Positions 36,748-51,900 of a stretch of 64,000 nt of DNA are shown here, piece after piece. The DNA lies in assembly GCF_030463535.1 (NCBI RefSeq), contig NC_132896.1, positions 25,667,709-25,731,708 on the forward strand. Reading direction: 5' to 3'. Both the position numbers and the translations under genes were made by a program. The stretch is from Salminus brasiliensis (Eukaryota; Chordata; Actinopteri; Characiformes; Bryconidae). Below the pieces are notes generated by a model that had not been told where the DNA came from, searched no databases, and was given only the letters and a program-made list of their open reading frames with translations. The first letter of the stretch is position 1; every line of letters begins with the position of its first letter.

Positions 36748-36972
36748 CTACAGGCCTTTTGAGGGACCTGGGTTCTTGCCCATCTGGGAGGTTGGCAGGC
36801 CCTGGAGGGCGCCCAGCTGCTGGTACAACCCTAACAACTCCATCTGACTCATGCCCCCGGCGATGCCGTTCTGCAAGGCCAGCTGGTTCATCAGCAGACC
36901 CTGTCTGGCCATGGCCAGCTGCTGCTCCTGGACCTTACGGTTGGCGATCACCTTCTGCACGTACATCATCAG
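36748..36972 (-). CDS. atrx: atrx terminal coding exon (window exon 24)
   Basis: 225 bases ending in TAG (36750-36748). Encodes [20 protein letters not shown], a Gln/Leu/Met-rich low-complexity tail ([18 protein letters not shown]), and the end KNPGPSKGL. The last residues recall human ATRX KNPGPSQ. The tail is shorter than in mammals, as far as I can judge from memory. Acceptor TCTCCACAG. Confidence 0.95.
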   Translation of the reverse strand: MMMYVQKVIANRKVQEQQLAMARQGLLMNQLALQNGIAGGMSQMELLGLYQQLGALQGLPTSQMGKNPGPSKGL

Positions 36973-39908
36973 CTGTGGAGAAAACCAAAGAAACGATGCA
37001 AAATTATTTTCTTTAGCTCTATCAACTCCCCAGAATGAAACACATTGCCCGGGTCACCACCTCTGCCGGGAGGGAGAAAAACTTTTCAATCTGACCTCAA
37101 TGACTTCCAGACAGATTCAGTAGAAAAGAATGGAATAACAAAAGGCAATATCAAAAAGACGTTTGCCATTTCTAATGAGTTTTCGCGTTTCAAACAATTC
37201 ATTTTAGAGCTTTGAGGTCCCTAGACAATCCACACAGGCAAAACTTTCACAACCTTTGTTTGTTTACTATCCCACTCTCTCTGCCTCTTACATTCTGTAA
37301 ATGCACAACATGCCTTAATCAAAAACAAACAGGTGAGTAAGAGAGCTGTACCGTTTGCTGTTTGGTGAGAACTTCTCGGTACACAGCCTCCCGGTGTTTG
37401 AGCTCCATCTCGATGCTTGCCTGTCTGCCCAGAGCCATGGCCTGCACCTGGGCCTCCGTCAGGTTGGGGTTCTCTTTCCACTGTCGAACAGAAATGCACC
37501 TGTTACCCTCAGCACACCTGCAACACTAGTCATCGCACACTCTGTGCTTCTGACAAATAAACCATCTTCATGGCATTTCTAAACATCTATTTCATGTCTG
37601 CAATGGGGCAGACACATTCCCTTTGCTAGACCCATCCTAAAAACACAGATGGCTTAGGCAAAACCCACCGTTTTTCCACTTTTTTTGTCTGATCCACACA
37701 TTCTTCTAGGAACAGATGGCAGTGCAATCAAAATGTGAAGCAAAGTGCTTATTCTTTGATAAAGATGTGATTTCAAAGAAACAACCGTAGCCCTTCTTAT
37801 TTTAGATTTTGCATTTTCCCCTAATTCACACTCCTAGAGGAAGCACTGTAGCGACAACTGGCCTTAGCCTGTGCTGCACCATTGGCTCTCCTGTTTAACT
37901 CGTCTGCCCTCTTTTCCCCCCCCTCCTCATTCTCTCCCATCACTCACCACTTTCTGAATGATGTCCTCCAGGGGCTCCCTGGGCAAAGCCTTCAGAGCAT
38001 TGGTGGCCTCTACCACCTTCTGTCGACCCTGGTTAATCAGCTCCTGAAATATGGAAGGAAGTTAAAAGAAAATGTGAGGACAAAAGGAATGATAAAATGC
38101 TTCAGCAACTCTTGATCTTGCGCTCAGCCTCAACAGGTCTAAAGAACTGCTATTTAAAAGAACTGGTTTTCGTCTTCCAAATGTGAAAAAATATACAATG
38201 TCTAGATTGTTTGACTACATTGGAGGCAAGGTGAAAATAGTGAAAATGTTTTCTAGGACAGTGGCAGTGGCCGGCATACATCAACAGCAGTTGGCATAGA
38301 GCTGCACCAACTGTCAGATGCCGGAGGACGCGTGTCACAATTAGCTGTGGAATTGTGGAATGCAAAAGGTTCATGTGGTGCTCGTTACAGACCTCCAGCT
38401 GTTGGTTGGTCATGGAGGCCAATGCGGCCACGTTGAAGGGGAAGTAGGAATTCGAAGCTGATCCCATATGAGAGTACGCCGTCTGGTTGAAGCGCATGGT
38501 GAGACCCTGTAACAGACATAAGATGCCATTAGGATGAGGGTGGGAGTGTGGAATGGGAAGGATTGTTCAGACCGGCAGATTAAACCCATATCCAGGTCTA
38601 TGAAACGCCTGGTAATACATAGGGCGGCAGAAAGTAGATTTTTCTTGCAGAAGCTCCTGAAATCAATTACTTTATTTAGCTTCTGGTGCCCGAAAAGGAT
38701 GCGACAAGCAAAAGAAGCATTGCTACATGTCACATTGCCACTGCTAGTGAACACTTGCTCTCAGGGCAGCAGATCTCTTTTAGCTAGTACCTTAAACACT
38801 GTTAAAATGTCTAAAGCTAAACAGGGTAAAGTGTGGTAAACATATGAGGATATAGGAATAGGCTTGGGGGTCATTTGAATCACCCAAGCCTATTCACACA
38901 CGCACCATTAATAAAATAAAGAATATAGAGGTACGTTTGCAACTGTGGCAATCCGTTTGGTCAGTCGTAACTTATATAGACGCTCAGAAGCTGTTTACAT
39001 CTTAAATCAACAAGCGATTTTGTTGAACTCCGCAACAGGTGAGAAACCATGTTTACAGTAAGCTGCCAGTAAAGACGGAAACAGCGTATTTATGGATGCA
39101 TCTCATCTGGTTAAACGATCCGAACATGTAGCACGTTAAAGCAAGCTGAAAACAAGCAAAAGCCAGGAAACCAATCCAATCTGCCCTGCTGTGTGTACAA
39201 AGTCATAGAGGCATTTAATTGAAAGTAGCCAAACAAAGCACAACTGTCATTTCACACGTGCCCTTTTCTTCTATGTGTAACGTATGCTCAACCCTCCAAG
39301 CTCCCCTTGTACTGACTTCATTCTCCACTCCCCCCCCCCATGCGTCTGCCCAGAGATGTGGAGCTGCGGCAAACAATAGCTCTCGTGCCTTCCGCCGAAG
39401 CCAGCAGACGGCAATCACCGGCTCAGAATGTGAGCTGGAAAACGTAGGCGTGTGAACCCCTCACCTGCCCAGCTCCTGCCCAAGCTGTGTTTGCGCGATC
39501 ACTCTAAACAGCGCTCTTGCTCGCCAAAAGGTCAGCGGGACGGCTGTGTTTGTGCGTAAATGAGCTCCTGCAGCAGATGCGCACTGCTCCTGCCCTGTAA
39601 TCGGCCCTTTGGTGTGTGCCTTGCGTAAACACACTCCTCGGCGGAGTGTCCGGTGTAGCAGACCTGGTCAGAGCAGGTGTGCTGCAGCAGCGGCAGTGAC
39701 TGTGCCGGAGAGGTCAGCGCAGAACACAGCTGGCCCTCAGGATGAGCCGTGGGACAATCTAAACCATGCCTTCTAGTTTACCTTGCAGCATATATACAGC
39801 ACTCAGGGCCTCCCCTACAAAACTTCATAGTGAGGCATAACTCATTACTGGAAGAGTCTGCCAAAACAGAACATTCCGGGAATTTTAAATAAATAAATAA
39901 AAACTGAG

Positions 39909-39947
<39 letters not shown>

Positions 39948-42900
39948 AACCTCATTTTGATTAACGAAACTGATCCAATCCAAAACTGAGTAGGACCACC
40001 TGGCCCTAAAATGAAATTCAATAACAGTCTAATTGTGGAGATATCCTAAAGAGGAACCAATTTAATAAATTCACTAGATCCAATTACAACACTCCAAAAC
40101 CATATAATATACACCATGTAATACATTATGTTTGAACTTCTTGTAGAATGGAAAGGAACTAAACCATCCATTAAACTCCACCAACATGCACTTTCTAACA
40201 TGCATTTCTTGAAGTCTTAATTAGGATGGTACCTTTTGGTAATATACGTATTAACTTCCAATGCAAATACTAGATCTTTAAAAAAGATTATTCTAATCCA
40301 ATGAACAAAATACTGAGGTGGGGGTGTGGAAGACTACATCCAACTACAATTCAACCACCAAGTAATTGTAAGTGAAAGTGGATTACCAACATGTGCCTTT
40401 GCCGAATCGTTTTACCAACCAGGACTTTAAAACTGTAACTTCAGGACGAGGGGCACACGAGTGCACAGGATCATTAAAAGGGAAAGGGCGGGGTGAGTGG
40501 AAAAACTATCATTAACGTGAATGACAACAGCAAGCAGGCTCCAGGATTACAATACCACAGCAGAGGCCTGCGCTGCACCCAGTAATTCCTCTCCAAATTA
40601 ACTTCATTAATTACCCACTGACATGCATCTTTTGGGAATTGTACCACCACTACCCTACATTCTGAGACAATGGTGGACACTGTACAATATTTAGAAGACT
40701 GAGACTCATTTGACATACTTGCAAAAATCAACTGGACTCGTTCTTAAATTCTGGGGACGCTGGAGCCAATAGAGCTCATGAACATCAACCAGGAGAGTGT
40801 TCAAGTGAAATGCTTGAGTATCTCGCACAGGGAGATTTCTTGTTATGGCAGTAAGACAGTCTGAAATCATTTACTTACATTTGATTTGTACATGCTTTTT
40901 AATTTAGAAATGTTCTCAATTATAGTAGTACCACATGTTCAATGTTCATATTACAGCTGTGATCATTACACTAGCTTGTTTTGCCTGTTGACTGACTTGC
41001 TGATTAATAGCTGACTATTGGCATCAAAAACACCGTTTAAGAAAAACAAACCAATAAACTCCATCAACAGTAATCCAATACTGTCAACCATAGAGCTACA
41101 CATAGACTTTTTATCCTTGTATCAGTGTGCCTTTAAAATTATGAACACCTAAAATTATAGATAAATATAATTAGCTCACTAGAAAAACACTTGTATGTTG
41201 TTTTGTAGGAAAAATACTGAATAGAAAATAATATATATTATTTGGTTACACTGCAGACCCAAACCTTTCACAAACTGATTATATAAACAAATAATTAATA
41301 AATTAACTTTACTTATAACTTAATAATAAATAAATTATTAACTCAGATTTTTGAAGGCGAGAATGATCAACACTACAATACCGGTTCAGAGTGAATCAAT
41401 CAACACCTTACTAAGTATGCTGGAGAAAGAGAAAGCTTACCTTTTTCTCTGCTTCATACTCCGCCCAGGCAGCCTTACGATCTTCCTCGCTCAAAGCCTC
41501 CTCCTCTTTGTGGTCCAGCAGGGAATCATGCTCATGGTAACCCACAATCTGGTCTTTAAGGCTGTGAAGAAGCTCAGCCAGAACAGGATCCTATGGAAAA
41601 ATGACAGATGGGTCAGCACAATACATGTACAAATACACATTTACATTTAAGGCATTTAGCAGACGCTCTTTTCCAGAACGACTTACAAAAGTGCTTCACT
41701 GTTTACTCAAAAAAAAAAAATAGACTAGGATCCAAAAGATCTTAGACACTACTAAACACATGCTCTTGGGTAATTCAACCTGTTGCTTACACCTAACCAG
41801 GACCAACTGTAATGGTGATCAGGTGAAGTCTACTCAGTTAATCAGAGGCAAACAAATTCTTATCAGGGCGAGCAAATGCCTTTTGGCGTACAGCTAGAAA
41901 CTCATACCACACGCTGGTTTATTTATTTGAACTAATCAAAATGTCTATTTAGGGATAAAAAGGAAATCTAAAAACTTAATCAGATGAGATGTGACAAATG
42001 GCAATTTAGCAGCTGGTTTGCAGCACAGAGCTTGAACGCTACACAGCTGTCAGACGAACGCTCAGAAGTGGACATGTTTAAAGTGAATTCTGAGCCTTTC
42101 ACGCAACTTCAGTTTCCAAGACAACACTGTTATTGAAAACAATACCTGAGTAAAACTGAATTCTCAGCCAGGCCTTTCACACAAACATGGTTTAAATTAC
42201 TCTCTGCCACAAATGTTTGCTTTTCTTTGCCTTGCCTTTGCTTTGCATTAAAAAGGACCCTCACTACCTGGAAACAAAGACTGCTGCACCATCTTACTCC
42301 ACAGTCGGTGCAGCAAGTGTTTGATCAGTCGGTTTCGAGCCCTCAGCCACCCCCCTCCCCAATTGAGGAGTGATAATTTTACCACTACAAACAAAATTAA
42401 TCACTCTTGTCACCAAAACTTAGGAAAGAAAATACAAGGTTTGAAAATTACCGGCTGATTGCGAGTCTTTGTGCAAAAGGCTTAAATAAATAGAAAATAA
42501 ACAAGGGTGAAACTAGATCCTCTGCCGAAAAGGGATTCAGGAATAAACCAGATCGAGGTCTATTTATAGAAAAACAAAACAAAGATTACGTGGTTCAGAC
42601 AGGTAACAATAACAGTGCCGTGCTTTCAGCATTACGCTACAGGAAAGTAATGGACTGCAGGGCTACAGATCCCTCCACATCAAGAAATTTGGCTAAGTGG
42701 GCTTGATAGCTGGAAAATAAAAACATGTGGCTAGAGTGCGTACAATCACGGCAGGCACGGCCCATCCCCTCCACGGCCAAAAATCATGGCTGCACATCCA
42801 GTCGAGCCCGAGTTTGTAATTAAAACATGGCCCGACGCTGACATCTGAGGCAGCCCCATCCTTATTGCACTACCAAGGCTAAGAACTCCCAGATATTGCT

Positions 42901-45900
42901 CAGACCTACCTCAGAAACGTAGCGAACGAAACTCAGAGGTGTGTTTACATTATTCGTTGTTCACAGAAGAGGAAGATGTCCCCTTGAAAAAGTAACAGGG
43001 TGGGGGTTGGGGTGGGATGGGGGTCAGACAGCAAAGGCAATTTGATGATTAAGCTGTTGCTTACATCTCCACTGAACACATTTCAAACATTGCCTGCTAT
43101 AATTTCTATCCCACGGCCAGAGCAGAAAACCTTGGGCTCTGGGCTTAACTGAACAGTGTCCAATGCAATGCCGAGCCAGTAAATGGGTCACAGAGCCAGG
43201 GGGTGGTCGAATGACAGCAGCGCTGTCTGGGGGAGAAGAGAATGCTGGGATTCCTGATTAATCTCTGGGTTGGAGGTTGGAGCTCTCCGGGTGGTCCAGT
43301 CTGTCTTCACAACCTGCCCAACATGTGCATCTCGGGTAGAGCCACTAATGATCGTAACAAGAATGCCTGTATTGTCATACCGCTCATACTGTGAGCATAA
43401 TGATGGCTTAAGAGAAATGCTATCATTTTACTCCCAAGGAAGGAAATAAAAGAGAAGGACTGGGCAAAATCTTGAAAGAAGAAAGGAGGGGTGTTTTGGG
43501 GTAGATGAGGGAGGTCCCACAGGAACTCCAAAAGGAGGGGGGGTGGCTTTTGATCATGGTTTGGAGGTACTTAAAGCAGTACGATCCAGGGCTAAAGATG
43601 GTCCCAGGTGAATGGTCTCCCTGATGATAATGCAGCACACTGAACACTGAGCTCTTTGAGTCAGCGTAATATTCCTCTGCAAACTTCAGGCAGATTGAAG
43701 CGCATGACTGAAGGAAGTAAAGGTAAAGCTTCCTGAAATACCCAGCAGCTAGTTACATGGTCTTCCAGCAGGTCCCCTGCCAAGAAGTGTAGATGGCAAC
43801 CTAATCAACCCAAAGAATACTCATTCTTTCTAAACCTGTGGGTGGTGGGGCCAGGTTTTCTCCAAAAAGGAGACATAATTGCAGCCAAGTGGTTTTTACC
43901 GTCCCTCACTTCAAACTTTTGAAACCCTTTGCCTCATCAGCTAGCAACCCCTTTCGATTGTACAAGTTTATTGTCTAAATGAAACCTAAATGATCCATTT
44001 AATCATACATTGTGCTTGAGGCCCCTACTCAATGTGAGTGGGTATACAAGCATGAACAAAACTACCTAATAGCTTTGGTTCTCATTCATGGAATATCTAT
44101 CAAAACATATCCCTAGCCGCTCATGTTTATGCTAAACACCACCTAGTCGCCTACAACTAGAAAGCATAGGTGCTCTAACAAATGTTGTTCCAAATCCACT
44201 GTTGTGGACATAGCAAATTTTTAGCTTGGCAGTTCTGTCGATTCCCATTTCAACGTTAGATGCATCATTTCATCCCTTACGGTTCAGTCACATTAATATC
44301 TTAAATGCTCTGCATATTCATCAGTTGAACCAGAAAAAGCTGACAGCATAAAACAGACTCCTTGCCAGGGCTCTTAAAACAGAAAAGCAAACAGAATGAT
44401 GTGGCCCCTCATCACCGCTGGAGAAACAAAAAGTACTCAAATAAATCGGCCAGAAAGACTTATTCAGGCAGCGTATATTTATGACTTGGCACATGAGGCC
44501 ATCATGTTCAAGATGAGATCACAAATGAATTCTGATGGTGTTTGAAACGCAAACTCACCAAAACTTCAAAGTATCAGCACTCTTTTCACCGCTTGGCTCT
44601 CAAGCATATCACTTGATGTTTACTTCAAATAAGTACATTCACAGTTATTTCGGCCTAATTTCCTGTTTCCTGAAGTTTCTGATCACACCACTGTGCATTA
44701 AAACGCACACCCATATTCACTCACTTTGTTTTATTTCTCTCATTACTGGCACTATAAACCTCTGCAGTTCGCTCTTTAGCAGGATGGGGGTAATGAGAGA
44801 AAAAGTGGAAGCATGAACGAGAAGGAGCGCTAGTGAAACAGTGGGACTGAGGTGATTACGGCATAGACAGGCTTGCCCTCGCATATGAAACGTAGGGTTC
44901 CTATTTTCAGAAATAAAGAAAATAAACCTGACAGAACTCAGAGATGCAAAAGGGTTCCAAGATAACTACTCAACACAAAAACAAATCTTCCTCCAAAAAA
45001 GAGCAGCTTTCACCAGACACTGCTTTTGACACGCAGGTGCACAAACCATAGCAACCAAGGGGTCTAGGGCAGGAGCGCTGGTTGTGGAATGCGAGAGCTT
45101 GAGATATTTGTAATACCTAACCTTAGCCAGTCAAAACTTAACTCTACAGCTGCACGCAAAATTATACACATAACCTTACTGCCCCATTATACACAGCCTC
45201 CCTCAAACAAGTTCAGCACAGTGCCTGATGTCAGCCTTTCATCAGAGCAGCCACCTCCATCTTTAAAGGCCCACAAGGCTACTCACACCCAGTGAAGAAC
45301 CCAGTCTTCCTTGCGATCGTCTAGCAAGCCCTTGAGGTGAGAAGCTCTAACAAGCACTGTGGGTCACCCATCATATGCCTTTCATCCATGTTGGGACTAA
45401 AATTTAAAAATGGAAGGGGGGGGGCAGTAAAGAAACATCTGGGTAGGCTTATTAAGGTTGGTTCCTGCACCTAATTATCCTCAGTAAAGTATGTTCCTTT
45501 ACTCAATGAGGCCCAGTTGCAGGGGAATTTAGAACAGTAGCAAATTACTACTTTCCCACCAATGAACCACCAGGAGGACAGGCAAAGCCCCACCCCGGCT
45601 TGTCACTCAGCTCAGCCCTGGAGCCCCTATCCATAAAGGGCCTCCGCACTGCCTGAGGCTGGTCTAGACCCCAAGCTGGGTGGCTCTCGTGTCTGGGCCT
45701 CAGCGCTCTTCTTTGTCATTAGGGTGGAAGTCCTCTAGCTTCCTTTGTCTCCAATTAGTTTCTCTGAAGACCACAAGGACAAGCTAAAGGGGGTTTTGAA
45801 TAATGACCATCCATCAGGTAAAGAGGGAAAAAAAAGAAGAGGGGAAGAGAATTTTACAACGCTCCTTTGAAAACCTACAGTGTGCCTTTGAAAACTTCAG

Positions 45901-48900
45901 AGACAAAGCGGTGAATCAGCTTTAACAGATGGCCTTCATGATGGTAGGCTTGTTTGGGTGAGGGGAAAGGAGGCCAGAGCTGCTGCAGGCCACAGATTCA
46001 GAGGCAGGAGGGCTGGCTGATCAGGATGTGTGTACTACAAGGAGGGGGGGGGGGGGGGATAGTGAGACTTCCCAGAAATACCAAGGGCAATAAAGTAGGG
46101 TAGTGGGGGTGGGCAATGCTATATTATACGGAGCTTGTACTTAGGTGGGAAGGGTTTAAAAAAAAAACTGCAGGAATGACTGATTTAATGTGTAATATAT
46201 ATGCACCCCCCTTGAAACATTCAAGACATCTGAGAAGGCAATCAACCAGTCAAGGTGGCAGATACTTAACCAAGCTGGTACTTCTCATAGTGTACAAAGT
46301 TTGGGGAATGCAGCATTGACACATGGGCACATTACCACGAGTAAGGAAAAGAAAGACAGGTACAGGTCTGCCAAGTTTAAAAATATTTCCTCTGTTCCAT
46401 AAACTTGGCTGGGGCACAGTGAGAAATAAAGATATGACTAAAGGCTTTGAGGGATGACTGACTCATCTTCATACTATTGCATGCAGCAAATTCCATCCAT
46501 AGCAGCTGACCTGTTGCATTCGGACACATATATGGCCAAATGTGGTAATCTCTGGAAAGGCTGGGTTCCAGCTAGGTATACCAATTTTATATATTTTATA
46601 TAATATATATGAATCAAATATAATAATGATATATACATATACATATATATACCCACACACACACACACACACACATGTATGTATGTATGTATGTCTGTAT
46701 GTATATATACACACACACACACACACATATACACACAGTCCGTGGTGTCCATGGAGGAGGTGTCCATCTTTTTTTTTTTTTTTTTTTTTTTTTAAGTATA
46801 AACCCTCTGTGGTAAATAAGAGTAAACAGAGAAGAATTTGTGCAGCTGTGTGCATTTGGACACATTTCGGTGGAACTGCGCTGGATTCCTTTGTCTCCAA
46901 TTAGAGTCTCCACCACCATCAGTTCTGCAATATAAACGCTTTTCGGTAAATAAGAGTAAACAGAGGCATCTCTGTGCAGCTGCATGCTGTTGTGTGCGGC
47001 TGGACGCCCCTTCTAAGGCCAATGGGTTCTTGTAAAAACTCCAGGGACTCTCTCCTGTGACAGCACACCTGTGCCAAACGCTAGCAGAAAAGCACAACAC
47101 GAAGGGGAAGAAGCTAGCTCTAAAACTTCACCTCGTCCCTCCCAGTCACCCCCACCCCTCAAAAGCACAATAAATGCTCTGGAAGCAAGCCACATGAGTA
47201 AACATACTTTATCACCCCCTGTAAAGTTCAAAGGCAGCATGTACCCACAACACAAGTCTTGGAGCATTCAACTTATGCGACTTGATAATAAGAAAAAGAT
47301 ACCGATGTTCAAATGATTGCAGGTGCTAGTTCTGCAGCATCCTGGGCACACAATGTTGTTGGCAGGGACCATGGGAAATGCCAAAATATTGCAGACTTAC
47401 CTTGGGCAACATGGGCGTGGCCCTCTTGCTTTTCTTCTCTGAGGGGTCATCCAGCTGGTCAGGCTCAAAGGTGTAGAGTTCAGTCAGTTCATTCATGGTG
47501 AAGTGGCGTTCAATCTGCTGTTGATCCACCACTCGGTACGACAAGGACTGTTTGGTCACCTGCCTGTCGTAAATCTTCTCCTCCATGGTTCCCTGTTGGA
47601 AAACAAAATTGCGCCATTAAGGCATGACCATCTAGAAAAACTGCCGCAACTCTTATATTGAGGGTTCTTCAGAGAAAAAGCCAATGTAAATCAACTTTGC
47701 TGATAAAGTAATTGCGCAAAACTTGCATAGTTTACACAGAAAGAATGCCGTCCTGATATCTCGCTGCTATCTCTTAACACGTCATTTTAAAGAGGTTAAA
47801 CACAAGGCATCCAAAAAAGTGTCCGTAAATAATTCACACCTGAAGAACACTCCGAAAAGAACGTTTTAGCGCTGCATTCCTCACCTGAGCCAAAAATCTG
47901 TAGACAAACACAGTCTTCATCTGGCCGAAGCGGTACACCCTGAAAATGCTCTGAATGTCATACGATGGGTTCCATGAGGCATCAAAGATAATGACCCTGT
48001 TTGCTGCCACCAGGTTGATCCCCAGAGATCCGGCTCTTGTGGATATGAGGAACAGACGACCCCTGTAGGGAACAGGAAGGGATGTGATTACGGCACATGG
48101 AAAAAGGATACAGGGCAAGGAAATGATTTTCAGTGGGCCAATATGGTTCCACTATCGGAGATCTATCGCACTGGTTCTTAGTCTAAGTGCTGGGAGTCAC
48201 CTGCAGTGCAGTGCAACATTTTCTCTTTTCTTAAACAACTGATCAAAGCAGTCAGCTGATAGCGAAGCCCTTCATGATGTGACCTGGCGATGGGAACTGA
48301 TATGCCACTAACTATGACGATGTTCATTCCTTTTAAATGGTAGTAGTAGGTTATACTGCTTAAAAGGAATTGGCTGTGATTCAAGCGTGCATGAGGTAGA
48401 CTTGGAGGTTTGCACAAGCTTGATATTAGTCAGAACCCAATCTCTACCCACCTTACTGGTACTGCTAAATCCAAAACCTAACTTGCGCATGCTCACCAAC
48501 AGCAGAACAGTGCTAGACCTAATGTTGATTGTTGCTGTAGCCCCAACCTGTTCTAGATCGACTGATTCTACATAAGGAATATATTAGTATAAGTAACTTC
48601 TTAACTAAAAGGAAGTCAATGGAACAATGTATTCCAAGACATTTTGGAGCATTTCTATTGGACCGTTCATCAATTTTGTAAAAATTTCAACTCAAAATGT
48701 CTTGCATGTCGGCAATGATCTGCTGCTTTTCCAAAACAACAGCTAAATGGCTAAACGTAAATGGCAATTTGGTCAGTTAGTTAGGTGTGCAAGTGCAAAG
48801 TATCAGATGTTCAACACTAAACTTTGGCAAACAACTAAATGGTTTGATGTTCAGATAATTTGATTTGGTTTTCCCGACAGTACCATTTGGGATCCTACAT

Positions 48901-51900
48901 TTTTGGTACAGTCTCAAAATTCTCATGCACCAATGCAGCAATTATCTTATGATGCTCCTTAGCATTCTTATGACTCATTTGCAAACAGAAGGCTGATATT
49001 TTGGCTGAAGAGCAAGGGAAGCTTCCTCAGCTGGTGTTCAGGTGGAGTACTGTTTACCGAACGTTGCTGGTATCATTGAATTCCTCAGCCCATTTCTTCC
49101 TAGTCAAGGCATTAGTGGAACCATCCAGACGGTAGTAGTCGATGTTCCTGAACCACTTGCCCTCGCCTTTAGAAGAGAAGAAAGTTACATCTGATCAGCA
49201 TGCACAAACAACAACATAGCCAAGCTGGGCAGTTGTGTTGTTTATTCCTAAAAAGTTCTCACAGAACGAACGCTCCAGTCATAACAGAACCAGTTGTGTT
49301 GGGAGGAGCGTGATAATCCCAGTTGGGCCAGCTGTGTTCATGTGGAGCTTAGGGAAAGTATGCACACAGATAGGTGGCCGAGTGGTGGGTGCTCGTGTTC
49401 AGCTTTTAATATTGTTGCCTCCTTCCACCCCCAGTGTGTATGCGTTCATAACTAACATTTCCGTATGTTTCCAATTACTCCTCTGTGATCTTTTCATTAC
49501 AAATTGCAAAGCCTTAAGCAAACATTTTTCGTGGAATAAAAAAAGGGGGAAAAAAGAAGAAGAAAAAAAAAAGTCAAGGTCTAATCATTTTCAAAATGAA
49601 AGCAAAAACAGCTGCTGGAGTTTAATTAGGAACATGACCTTATGCCAGAGGCTTTGTGTCTGTGTGTACATGTGTAGTGTGTGTGTGTGTGTGTGCGCGC
49701 ATGTGTGTGTGAGAGAGCTTTTAACTTAGATCTGTGTCAGATGTGCATGTAAGTTATAAGATGTGCTCCTAAATTTCACCAGGCTCTCTTCAAATTCAGT
49801 CATCAAACAGAAGAAGCTAAGAAGTACAAGAGACAATGTTCACTTGACCGGCATTCCAGAGCATAACTTGACCAGGACAGGAGACTAAAACAGCAGTAGT
49901 GCGACTTTATTTAACTGTGACTTTAGGGCACGAAATGTACTAATCTGAGCAGATATTTCCGCTAAATGCACAATAACACTCAGCTCACTGCCAAGCAATT
50001 TGGCAATGCAATGTGTGCCAGTGAGTGTATGTCCCATTAAATACACAGCAGGTCCAACCTGATCTCTTTTGTGAGACATACGTTTAGAAAACTGGATCAG
50101 CTGCACTTTTAGTAATCACCACATACATAGTCATTTGTGCACGGCGCGGTTCATGGCGCGGACTACTGAAAGACCTGCAGAGAAGTTTACTGAGCATAAA
50201 AATACATGCTGGGCAGTGATTCTTCAGCATATCCTACCAAACATAAGATGAATCATAGATGCCCAGGAGCTCTGTTATGCTTTAGTGGCAGAGAAACCAG
50301 CCAAGCCATAAACACGCTGCATTATTTCAGCATGAAGCTCATAGTCATCCAAGTGGAGGGAGAATGTGATTCTAAGCTATTATTCAAACGCAAAGGGGGT
50401 GGGGGGAGCTGGTGACCATACCTAAATCACACCATATCAATAGCATACCTTTGTATGGAGACGTTTTGCCCTCCTCTTTGGCTCTGCCTGCCAGTTCCAG
50501 AAAATCCTCAATGAGGTCCAGTGAAATCAATGACTGACTGAACACCAAACTGAAAATATAAAGCAAACACAGTTGAGCTTTTTTGTCAAACCTTGCCTGG
50601 TAAAAAGATTTTTTTTTTTCTCACAATTTTTTCAGACTGGTTAGCGAGACCCAATTACAACTCACACTTTATCTTCCACTTCCTCAGCCATGCGCAAAAT
50701 TTCAAACAGGAGGACAATCTTTCCAGAGTGGTCCAGAATCTCAGCGTCGGCTTCAGTCACAAACTCCTTGTACCACTCAGGAGATGGACTGCCAGGGCCA
50801 GAGTTGCTGGGACGAACTACCACAAACACATTTTATATTCAATATATTGGAATTAAAATAATTATTTCAAGATGCAAAGACAATAAAACGGGACATGCCT
50901 GCCATATCAAGCATCTTCAAAACCATAGTGTTATCAAACAGTGATTTGATATTTTGCATCAGTGCATACAAAAAACACCCCTTTCCTACAATGCTCTGAC
51001 TAGATCCATTCAGATAGCTAGTTTTACTATCAAACTTTCAACCAAATACGGCAAAAAAGTTTATTTGTAACAATTTTAAACTGTAATTTTCCTGATTTTT
51101 GAATACTGTATTGATTTTTTAATCTATATAAATATAATACATATTACTTTATTAATAAAATAAATATAAGTAAGTAATTCCATCATTTTAAGGTTTCCAT
51201 AATGGGTTCCTGAGACAAAATTTAAGCCATTTAAGATTAATATCAGATTTCTGGACTGCACTAAGGTGCAAAGTCAGATTTCAGACTTCACCAAATGCAC
51301 CGAAGTATTTGTGCAATTAGCCTGAGCCCCGAAAAGAAAAGAAAAATAAATAAATTTAAAAAAAAAAGAAAAATGTGAGAATGCCATTCAGTTACATGAA
51401 TAAATCAGCCATAAAGTATCTACTTGAATACTGACAAACCTACCCTCCTCTACAGGCTCAGCCCTATTTCGGCCTTCAGGGTTTCCTCCACGAGAGCTGG
51501 TGTTCCACTCCTTAATCACCTCCACATCGTCACTGTCAGACTTGTCCGAACTCTGGCCTTTACCTCTTCCCCTTTTTTTCTTCCTGCAAAGGATTCGAAG
51601 GATTTCATGTTGGTCAGAAAAAATAATAGAATAAAAAAAGCAGAAAACAGAAGGTGCTAACGCAAACTGTGCTGAAAACATGAAGTTTACTGACTTTTTG
51701 GGCTTTTCGTCTTCAGAAGTCAAACTCATGGATGACTCTTCGGTTTCAGATGCAATGAATTCATCCATGCTATCTTCATCAAAATACCCCTGTTAACAAC
51801 ATTTTAGAATATGAACAACACTGAATCATACAGTAGGACTGCACATTTTGTTCATCATTTGTGTCATCACAGACTATCAGCTTCCTATTGCAATATTATT

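Larger units (their letters stand above)
41591..47400 (-). other. atrx: largest atrx intron (~5.8 kb)
   Basis: No gene recognised within. It holds the repeats listed at 41650, 42998, 46044, 46640 and 46796. A short G run (46044-46058) is adjacent to otherwise ordinary sequence. Confidence 0.7.

Noticed and set aside
46469..46985. Long open frames on both strands with VCVCVC/THTHTH stretches
   Set aside because: Produced by CA/TG microsatellites translated in several frames.
49235..49729. 164-codon open frame on +, antisense to atrx
   Set aside because: Its tail is made by a (TG)n repeat and an A-rich tract, and nothing resembles a known protein.
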